From: Limnohabitans sp. INBF002
GTDB taxonomy: Bacteria > Pseudomonadota > Gammaproteobacteria > Burkholderiales > Burkholderiaceae_C
Reading direction: 5' to 3'
DNA: 64,000 bases
Assembly (NCBI RefSeq): GCF_027924905.1
Contig: NZ_AP027055.1
Span: 1,178,001 to 1,242,000 of the forward strand
Positions 57,758 through 64,000 of the stretch are shown here, piece after piece. How positions within the stretch are numbered: position 1 is the stretch's first letter; every line of letters starts with the position of its first letter. The position numbers and the translations under genes are program-made. The notes beneath the pieces are model-generated. The model ran no database searches and was not told where the DNA came from. It saw only the letters and a list, made by a program, of their open reading frames with translations.

Positions 57758-58716
57758 GCGCTGCATCACACACGCCACCTGCTCACATACCGGTCTGGGT
57801 GCTGGGTGAAGCCTTGATGGACTGCATCGCGCAGCCCGATGGCTCGCTGGTGCCGCACTTGGGTGGTAGCCCCTACAACTTGGCGTGCGCCACGGCGTTG
57901 CAAGGCGCGGCGGTGGGTTTCATTGCGCCGTTGTCGACGGATGCATTTGGTCAAGCCTTGCTCGACCATTTGCAGGCCAACCATGCACGCAGCTTGCTGC
58001 CGCGCTCGGCCTTGCCCACGTCGCTGGCCGTGGTGCAGGTGCATGAGGGGCAACCCAGTTACGGTTTTTACCGTGAAGGTGTGGCCGACCGTGACTACCA
58101 AGTGGCTGATGTGGTGGCTTTGTTAGAGGCTTCGCCGCCTGGCGTGCTGCACACTGGCTCGCTCATGGCCATGCCACCTGAGCATCACAAGGTCTTGCAA
58201 ATCGTTGCTGCGGCCAAACGTTTGGGGTGGACCATCAGCGTGGACGTGAACTTGCGCCCGCGCGTGGCCAGCGACGTACCCGCGTATTTGCAAGCGGTCC
58301 GCGAAGTGGCGGCACATGCCGACTGGCTCAAGGCCAGCGATGAAGATTTAGAGCTGCTGGGTTTTTCAAATGTGTCTTTGGCCAATGCTTCCAGCCTGGC
58401 TGCGCATTGGATGGCCCAAGGATGCGCACGTGTGGCGCTGACCTTTGGTGCGCAAGGCGCTTATTTGCAAGTGGGTGATGCACATGCACAAGGCGCGGCT
58501 CCTGCGGTGGATGTGAAAGACACCGTGGGCGCAGGCGACACGTTTTGGGGCAGCTGCTTGGCGGATTGGGTGCTGCACGACACCTTGAACAACAACAGCT
58601 TTGCCATGCAACGTGTGCCTGAAACCTTGCAACGCGCCTTGGTGGCTGCTGCCATCAACTGCAGCCGTGTGGGGTGTCAACCTCCAGACATAGCAACCTT
58701 GGACGCTGGGCTGTAA
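57754..58716 (+). CDS. frcK: PfkB-family sugar kinase, probable fructokinase
   Basis: 320-aa PfkB-type kinase. The N-terminal LGEALMDCIAQPDG and C-terminal anion-hole/base motif VKDTVGAGDTFWG are present. I place the start at TTG 57754, which has GGAG 8 nt before it and overlaps the frcA stop (TTGA); a GTG at 57745 is the alternative. Product fructose 6-phosphate would pass to pgi. No terminator is obvious afterwards. Confidence 0.85.
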   Translation: MSAASHTPPAHIPVWVLGEALMDCIAQPDGSLVPHLGGSPYNLACATALQGAAVGFIAPLSTDAFGQALLDHLQANHARSLLPRSALPTSLAVVQVHEGQPSYGFYREGVADRDYQVADVVALLEASPPGVLHTGSLMAMPPEHHKVLQIVAAAKRLGWTISVDVNLRPRVASDVPAYLQAVREVAAHADWLKASDEDLELLGFSNVSLANASSLAAHWMAQGCARVALTFGAQGAYLQVGDAHAQGAAPAVDVKDTVGAGDTFWGSCLADWVLHDTLNNNSFAMQRVPETLQRALVAAAINCSRVGCQPPDIATLDAGL

Positions 58717-58788
58717 ACCGCGTTCTCGTCTCGGCGAGAATGTGCAGATTGTTGATTCACCCCAACCCAGTTTCTGCACCTTCGGACC

Positions 58789-59613
58789 ATGTCCCAGCCC
58801 ATTGCCTCATCCACGACAGCGAGCCCATTTCAAGGCGCCATTGGCGTGTTTGATTCGGGTGTCGGTGGCCTGTCCGTCTTGCGTGCCATCCGAGCCGCTT
58901 TGCCGCATGAGCATTTGGTGTACGTGGCCGATTCCGGTCACGCCCCGTATGGCGACCAATCTGAAGCGCACATCACCCAACGCACGCTCACCGTGGGCAA
59001 CTGGCTGGCCGAGCAAGGCGTGAAGGGCATCACCATCGCTTGCAACACGGCCACGGTGGTGGCTGCCAAAACCTTGCGCGAGCAAACGCATTTGCCCGTG
59101 GTGGCGATTGAGCCTGCCATCAAACCCGCTGTGGCGCTCACGCACAGTGGCGTGGTGGGTGTGCTGGCCACACGCCAAACCGTGCAAAGTGCCGCGGTGG
59201 CAAGGCTGGTCGAGCTGTATGGCGCAGACAAACGCATTTTGCTGCAAGGCTGTCCTGGTTTGGTGGAGCAAGTGGAACGCGCCGATTTGCACAGTGCAGA
59301 GACAGAAAGCTTGTTGCGTCAGTTCATCACGCCGCTGCTAGAGCAGGGCGCAGACACTTTGGTGCTGGGCTGCACGCATTACCCGTTTTTACGCGACACC
59401 ATCCAGCGCGTGGCGGGTGAGGGCGTGACCCTGCTAGACCCCGCCGAGGCCGTGGCCCGTGAGCTGGCCCGCCGTTTGGCTGACAACGGCGGTTTGACCA
59501 CGCAAACAGCGCTGGGTTCTGTGCAGTTTTTCACCTCGGGCGATGTGGCGCAGGCACAAGCCGTGATGTCCCACCTGTGGGACGCTCCTCTGACGGTGCA
59601 GGCGCTGCCTTGA
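58789..59613 (+). CDS. murI: Glutamate racemase
   Basis: Makes D-glutamate for peptidoglycan. The two catalytic cysteines lie in IACNTATVVAAK and LGCTHYPFL, with GVFDSGVGGLSVL at the start. 274 aa. It follows the kinase by 72 bp, containing a small TTCTCG/CGAGAA stem. Confidence 0.96.
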   Translation: MSQPIASSTTASPFQGAIGVFDSGVGGLSVLRAIRAALPHEHLVYVADSGHAPYGDQSEAHITQRTLTVGNWLAEQGVKGITIACNTATVVAAKTLREQTHLPVVAIEPAIKPAVALTHSGVVGVLATRQTVQSAAVARLVELYGADKRILLQGCPGLVEQVERADLHSAETESLLRQFITPLLEQGADTLVLGCTHYPFLRDTIQRVAGEGVTLLDPAEAVARELARRLADNGGLTTQTALGSVQFFTSGDVAQAQAVMSHLWDAPLTVQALP

Positions 59614-59617
59614 AGCG

Positions 59618-59633
59618 AGGGGCGATAGCCCCT
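59618..59633 (+). terminator. Hairpin after murI
   Basis: AGGGGC pairs with GCCCCT around GATA, followed by AAAACC rather than a T-run. A weak or Rho-dependent terminator. Confidence 0.4.
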
Positions 59634-59676
59634 AAAACCCGAAGGGAAGGGGCTAACCCGTACACTTAGGCCCTTC

Positions 59677-62016
59677 ATGAATGCCTACGCCGACGTCTCC
59701 CTTTTCCCCCGCAACGCCAAGCCGCTGACCAGTTACCGCAAATACTGGGCGGCCCGTTTTGGCACGGCCCCGTTTTTGCCGATGTCGCGCGAGGAAATGA
59801 CACAACTCGGTTGGGACAGCTGCGACATCATCATCGTCACGGGCGACGCTTATGTAGACCACCCGAGCTTTGGCATGTCAGTCATTGGCCGCATGTTGGA
59901 GAACCAAGGGTTTCGTGTGGGCATCATTGCCCAGCCCGATTGGCAAAGTGCTGACCCGTTCAAAGCATTAGGCAAGCCGAACCTGTTTTTTGGCGTGACC
60001 GCCGGCAACATGGATTCGATGATCAACCGCTACACGGCGGATCGCAAAATTCGCAGTGACGATGCCTACACACCAGGTGATGTGGGTGGCAAGCGCCCCG
60101 ACCGCGCCGCGCTGGTGTACAGCCAACGCTGCAAAGAAGCCTACAACGATGTGCCCATCGTGTTGGGTGGTATTGAAGGCTCGTTGCGCCGCATTGCGCA
60201 TTACGACTATTGGTCCGACAAAGTGCGCCGCTCCATCGTGGTGGACAGCAAATGCGATTTGCTGCTGTACGGCAACGCCGAACGCGCGATTGTGGAAATC
60301 GCCCACCGCTTGGCCGCCAAAGAGCCGGTGCAAGACATCACCGACGTGCGCGGCACGGCCTTTGTGCGTCGCGAAACGCCTGAGGGTTGGTTTGAAATTG
60401 ACTCGTCCAGCATTGACGTGCCGGGCAGGGTCGAGGCCCACGTCAATCCGTATTTGATGGTGAGCGAGCAAGCCAAAGCGCAGGGTGAAACCTGTGCCCG
60501 TGAAGACGAGGCCAATGCGGTGGCGGATGCCGCCAATGCGCAGGTCGGTGCAAAGGCTGAAGCAGGGTTTACCGTTTCGCCACTGAACTTTGTACCGAAC
60601 CCAGCGTTCCAAGGCAAAGGCAAACTCAAAGTGCCACCACGCGAGCGCAGCGTAATTCGCCTGCCCGCGTACGAGCAAGTCAAGTCAGACCCCATCCTCT
60701 ATGCCCACGCCAACCGCGTGCTGCATTTAGAAACCAACCCCGGCAATGCCCGTGCGTTGGTGCAAGCCCACGGCGAAGGCCATACCGCACGTGACGTGTG
60801 GGTCAACCCACCGCCCATCCCGCTGACCACAGCTGAGATGGACCATGTGTTTGACTTGCCCTACGCACGCAGCCCGCACCCCGCGTATGCCGACGAAAAC
60901 GGTAGCCATGATGCAACCACCAAAATCCCCGCGTGGGAGATGATTCGCTTCAGCGTCAACATCATGCGCGGCTGCTTTGGGGGTTGCACGTTTTGCTCGA
61001 TCACCGAGCACGAAGGCCGCATCATCCAAAGCCGCAGTGAAGAGTCGGTCATTCGCGAGATTGAAGACATCCGCGACAAAGTGTCTGGCTTCACCGGCGT
61101 CATCTCCGACCTCGGCGGCCCCACTGCCAATATGTACCGCTTGGGTTGCAAAAGCCCTGAGATTGAAGCCGCGTGTCGCAAACCCAGTTGCGTGTACCCC
61201 GGCATTTGCCAAAACTTGGGCACTAACCACACGCCACTCATCAACATTTACCGCCGTGGACGTGCGCTCAAGGGCATCAAGAAAATCTTGATAGGCTCAG
61301 GCCTGCGTTACGACTTGGCCGTCAAGTCGCCCGAGTACGTGAAAGAGCTGGTGCAGCACCATGTGGGCGGCTACCTCAAGATTGCGCCTGAGCACACCGA
61401 AGGTGGCCCACTGTCGAAGATGATGAAGCCCGGCATCGGCTCGTATGACCGCTTCAAAACCATGTTCGACAAGTTCAGTGAAGAAGTGGGCAAGAAGCAA
61501 TTCCTCGTGCCGTACTTCATCGCAGCTCACCCCGGCACCAGCGACGAAGACATGATGAACTTGGCCTTGTGGCTCAAGCGTAATGGTTTCAGAGCCGACC
61601 AAGTGCAAACCTTCTACCCCAGCCCCATGGCCACCGCCACGGCCATGTACCACTCTGGCCGCAACCCCTTGGGCCGCATCACACGCAGCAGCGAAACGGT
61701 GGATGTGGTGCGCGGTGAGCGTCGCCGTCGCTTGCACAAAGCGTTTCTGCGCTACCACGATGCCAACAACTGGCCTTTGCTGCGCGAAGCCTTGAAAGCC
61801 ATGGGCCGCGCTGACCTGATTGGCAATGGCAAGCAGCATTTGATTCCTACGTTTCAGCCCTTGACCGATGGCGGCTATACCAGTGCGCGTCGCAAGAACA
61901 GCACGTCAACACCCACCAAGGGGCGTGTGCTCACACAGCACACAGGTTTGCCACCCCGCGTCAATGGCGCAGGCAAACCCAGCGCCAACGCGGCCAAACG
62001 TAAACCCAACCGTTGA
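59677..62016 (+). CDS. ygiQ: YgiQ family radical SAM protein
   Basis: 779-aa protein of the UPF0313/YgiQ family, function not established. An N-terminal B12-binding-like domain leads to the radical SAM core with [15 protein letters not shown] (the CxxxCxxC), and two further clusters of cysteines ([14 protein letters not shown]). A Lys/Pro-rich C terminus follows. A direct upstream GAAGGGAAGGGG could serve as ribosome site. Confidence 0.92.
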   Translation: MNAYADVSLFPRNAKPLTSYRKYWAARFGTAPFLPMSREEMTQLGWDSCDIIIVTGDAYVDHPSFGMSVIGRMLENQGFRVGIIAQPDWQSADPFKALGKPNLFFGVTAGNMDSMINRYTADRKIRSDDAYTPGDVGGKRPDRAALVYSQRCKEAYNDVPIVLGGIEGSLRRIAHYDYWSDKVRRSIVVDSKCDLLLYGNAERAIVEIAHRLAAKEPVQDITDVRGTAFVRRETPEGWFEIDSSSIDVPGRVEAHVNPYLMVSEQAKAQGETCAREDEANAVADAANAQVGAKAEAGFTVSPLNFVPNPAFQGKGKLKVPPRERSVIRLPAYEQVKSDPILYAHANRVLHLETNPGNARALVQAHGEGHTARDVWVNPPPIPLTTAEMDHVFDLPYARSPHPAYADENGSHDATTKIPAWEMIRFSVNIMRGCFGGCTFCSITEHEGRIIQSRSEESVIREIEDIRDKVSGFTGVISDLGGPTANMYRLGCKSPEIEAACRKPSCVYPGICQNLGTNHTPLINIYRRGRALKGIKKILIGSGLRYDLAVKSPEYVKELVQHHVGGYLKIAPEHTEGGPLSKMMKPGIGSYDRFKTMFDKFSEEVGKKQFLVPYFIAAHPGTSDEDMMNLALWLKRNGFRADQVQTFYPSPMATATAMYHSGRNPLGRITRSSETVDVVRGERRRRLHKAFLRYHDANNWPLLREALKAMGRADLIGNGKQHLIPTFQPLTDGGYTSARRKNSTSTPTKGRVLTQHTGLPPRVNGAGKPSANAAKRKPNR

Positions 62017-62023
62017 TGGGAGA

Positions 62024-62048
62024 CGTCTGAGCGAGAACCGCTCAGACG
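62024..62048. terminator. Bidirectional terminator between ygiQ and smpB
   Basis: CGTCTGAGCG pairs perfectly with CGCTCAGACG around AGAAC. Lying between two convergent genes, it can end both transcripts, though neither side has a long T-run. Confidence 0.65.
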
Positions 62049-62060
62049 GATGTGCGTTGT

Positions 62061-62537
62061 TTAACGCGTGCGTGACTTCATGGCACGCTCCACCTCACGC
62101 TTGCCTTCGCGGTCTTTGATGGTGTCGCGCTTGTCGTGCTCGGCCTTGCCTTTGGCCAGCGCGATTTCGCATTTGATCTTGCCGTTCTTCCAATGCAGAT
62201 TGACGGGTACCAGCGTGTGTCCCTTTTGCTCGACCTTGCCGATGAGACGTTTGATTTCGTCTTTCTTCATCAGCAGCTTCTTGGTGCGCACTTTGTCGGG
62301 TGTGACGTGGCTTGACGCCGTGTGCAGCGGGTTGATTTGGCAACCAATCAAATACAGCTCGCCATCGCGAATGACCACATAGCCGTCGGTGAGTTGCACC
62401 TTGCCTTCGCGGGCGGCCTTGACTTCCCAACCTTCCAGCACCATGCCTGCCTCGAACTTTTCTTCGAAGAAATAGTTGTACGCCGCCTTTTTGTTGTCAG
62501 CGATGCGCGTTTGAATTGCAGGTTTTTTGGTAGCCAT
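62061..62537 (-). CDS. smpB: SsrA-binding protein SmpB
   Basis: Binds tmRNA and delivers it to stalled ribosomes. [22 protein letters not shown] and the basic C-terminal tail are diagnostic. 158 aa. Divergent from ratA 47 bp away, a common proteobacterial arrangement. No tmRNA gene is seen in the window. Confidence 0.96.
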   Translation of the reverse strand: MATKKPAIQTRIADNKKAAYNYFFEEKFEAGMVLEGWEVKAAREGKVQLTDGYVVIRDGELYLIGCQINPLHTASSHVTPDKVRTKKLLMKKDEIKRLIGKVEQKGHTLVPVNLHWKNGKIKCEIALAKGKAEHDKRDTIKDREGKREVERAMKSRTR

Positions 62538-62584
62538 TGAGGTAATGTGGGGACGGTAGAGCTTCTTACAATGTGGACCATTCT

Positions 62585-63037
62585 ATGAAAACCGTACACA
62601 AGTCCGTTCTTATTTGGTTCAGCGCTGAAGAAATGTTTGCGCTGGTCACCGATGTGGCCCGTTATCCCGAGTTTTTGCCTTGGTGCGACCGCGCTGCAGT
62701 GCTTGAAAATCACGCCGATGGCGCAACGGCCCAAGTGGGCATGAGCTTTGGTGGCTTTCACAAAAGCTTCACCACGCGCAACGTGCACATCGAAGGCCGA
62801 CAAGTCAAGCTGGAACTCGTCGATGGCCCGTTCAAGCATTTGGACGGCACGTGGGATTTCCATCCGCTGCTCGACCCCAACACCCAAGCGCCGCAACGCG
62901 CTTGCCGCATTGAGCTGACTTTGAACTACGCGTTTGAGAGCATGTTTGGCGCTTTGGTCGGCCCTGTGTTCGACAAAATCGCGGCCACCTTGGTGGATGC
63001 CTTTGTGAAACGCGCAGAGCAGGTGTACGTCGCGTGA
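62585..63037 (+). CDS. ratA: RatA/PasT START-like protein
   Basis: START/coenzyme Q-binding-like domain of 150 aa (LVTDVARYPEFLPWCDRAAV; FDKIAATLVDAFVKRAEQVY). E. coli RatA blocks 70S assembly; homologues help in ubiquinone function. ATG at 62585. Overlaps rnfH by 4 bp (GTGA). Confidence 0.9.
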   Translation: MKTVHKSVLIWFSAEEMFALVTDVARYPEFLPWCDRAAVLENHADGATAQVGMSFGGFHKSFTTRNVHIEGRQVKLELVDGPFKHLDGTWDFHPLLDPNTQAPQRACRIELTLNYAFESMFGALVGPVFDKIAATLVDAFVKRAEQVYVA

Positions 63038-63393
63038 GTACGCTCGACACGCCCATTCACATCACCGTGATGTATTCGCCCGCACCCCGTGTGGTGCATG
63101 AGCGCCTGCTGTCACTCAGCGCTGGCGTGACGGTGATGCAAGCCTTGCAACAAAGCGGCTTGCTGGCTGAATGCCCAGAGATTGATTTAAGCCAACCCGA
63201 TGTTTTCACCGTGTGCATTTGGGGCAAGAAGACCACGCCTACCCATGTGCTGCGCGATTTAGACCGCATCGAAATTTTCCGTCCACTGACCGTTGACCCC
63301 AAAGTTGCGCGACGTGAGCGTTTCCAAAAACAAGGCACCAGCCGCGCAGGCTTGTTCTCTAAGCGCCGCGCGGGCGCAAAGCCCGGCTACTAA
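63034..63393 (+). CDS. rnfH: RnfH family protein (RatB)
   Basis: Ubiquitin-like beta-grasp protein of 119 aa. VMYSPAPRVVHERLLSLSAG and VCIWGKKTTPTHVLRDLDRIEI are the RnfH pattern. The C-terminal ~20 residues are basic. Coupled to ratA by a 4-bp overlap, as usual in proteobacteria. Its role is unclear. Confidence 0.9.
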   Translation: MSTLDTPIHITVMYSPAPRVVHERLLSLSAGVTVMQALQQSGLLAECPEIDLSQPDVFTVCIWGKKTTPTHVLRDLDRIEIFRPLTVDPKVARRERFQKQGTSRAGLFSKRRAGAKPGY

Positions 63394-63417
63394 GTAGCCA
63401 AACTCAGGCAAACAACC

Positions 63418-64000
63418 ATGACACATTCTCTCTGGCCCACCTGCGGCTATTCGTTGCTCACGCCCAATGAGGCCGGCCACTTGGTGGTCACGGACGACTT
63501 TTTGCGCTTTCTTTTAGAACGCCCTGAGCTGACCCCCATTGCCAGCTCATGCGCCGCCGAGGTGGCTTTGCACCACAGCTTGGTGGAGCAACCTCGCCGA
63601 GAAGTCACAGCGAAAGAACTGGCTGAGCTGCAAGACAAAGACGCCGCCGACAACTACGCCGTCTGGCTACGCTTTCGCCAGCGCATCACCACGCTCCCGA
63701 CCCTAGAAGCCAGCTACATCGCCTTGTTCAAAGGCGAGGGCGTGGATGTGCCGCCGCTGTTGGTGCAACACATCACCCACATCTTGCTGCGCCATGTGTT
63801 GGGCGAAGCGCCTACAGCGATGCAAGCACGTGCCGCCGAGATGCTGATGCATACCCAAAAAATCACCGTGCTTGAAGACGGCGCCGTGATGGCGGCAGAC
63901 GACGAGACGGTGGAGCGCCACGCCACACAAAGTGGTTTTGGTTTGATTGGCGAGCTGCTCCAGCAAGGCGGCATCAAACTGCGCAGCGTGGACTTGGATG
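63418..64000 (+). CDS. DUF6352-like hypothetical protein, 3' partial
   Basis: An ATG at 63418 starts a frame that stays open to the window edge (194 codons). The translation begins MTHSLWPTCGYSLLTPNE and includes LRRXX-free helical stretches such as ASYIALFKGEGVDVPPL and HITHILLRHVLG. Burkholderiales often have a gene of this kind after rnfH, which I recall as DUF6352, but the name is uncertain. No catalytic motif is seen. Confidence 0.65.
   Translation, partial: MTHSLWPTCGYSLLTPNEAGHLVVTDDFLRFLLERPELTPIASSCAAEVALHHSLVEQPRREVTAKELAELQDKDAADNYAVWLRFRQRITTLPTLEASYIALFKGEGVDVPPLLVQHITHILLRHVLGEAPTAMQARAAEMLMHTQKITVLEDGAVMAADDETVERHATQSGFGLIGELLQQGGIKLRSVDLD

Noticed and set aside
62017-62584. 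tmRNA gene next to smpB
   Set aside because: The gaps around smpB are 44 and 47 bp, too short for tmRNA; none of the sequence looks tRNA-like.

Overview
The window looks like a chromosomal segment of a betaproteobacterium in the order Burkholderiales, most likely family Comamonadaceae (a Limnohabitans- or Rhodoferax-like freshwater lineage is my best guess). The main reason is the gene order ndk-rlmN-pilW-rodZ-ispG-hisS-yfgM-bamB-der-hfq-hflX-hflK-hflC-hisZ-purA, which is characteristic of that group, together with moderately high GC and dense, often overlapping genes. I see no rRNA, tRNA, CRISPR array, phage or transposase gene.

Left part (1-28,300): conserved housekeeping genes. A DinG/YoaA-type helicase is convergent with bamD, followed by rluD, scpB and rluB, then the long ndk-to-purA cluster (nucleotide, isoprenoid and histidine metabolism, outer-membrane assembly, ribosome GTPases, Hfq and the HflKC protease-regulator complex). 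A purine phosphoribosyltransferase, a cystathionine beta-lyase, a DUF2189 membrane protein, mnmH, a divergent arylesterase/ABC ATPase pair and rlmB complete it.

Middle and right part (28,400-58,700): a carbohydrate island. A split ChrA transporter and an SDR gene are divergent from a glucose/mannose-type ABC operon with a LamB-like porin. Next come a LacI-type regulator, gluconate kinase and a TRAP transporter (probable gluconate module with palindromic operators). An orphan hypothetical gene and ppc follow, then a complete hexR-zwf-pgl-edd-eda-pgi-glk Entner-Doudoroff operon, and finally a ROK regulator, an RbsD/FucU mutarotase and a fructose-type frcBCA-kinase operon. Glucose, gluconate and fructose would enter by three transporters. 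Glucose and gluconate converge on 6-phosphogluconate and KDPG, fructose can join through Pgi, and Ppc replenishes oxaloacetate. The right end (58,789-64,000) returns to housekeeping: murI, ygiQ, smpB, ratA, rnfH and a partial gene.

The most unusual signal is a family of three intergenic fold-back elements (28,317-28,394; 44,471-44,550; 44,657-44,736). Each is 78-80 bp. They share a nearly invariant central loop of about 25-28 nt, but their long complementary arms differ completely in sequence from copy to copy. Conserved loop with variable yet self-complementary stem is the reverse of a normal repeat hairpin, and I cannot match it to a known element class. Also notable are a 22-bp operator-like sequence shared by the glucose and fructose transporter promoters, two GATAGCGCTATC operators around gntK, a HexR-like box before hexR, and a strong terminator inside the glucose-porin operon.
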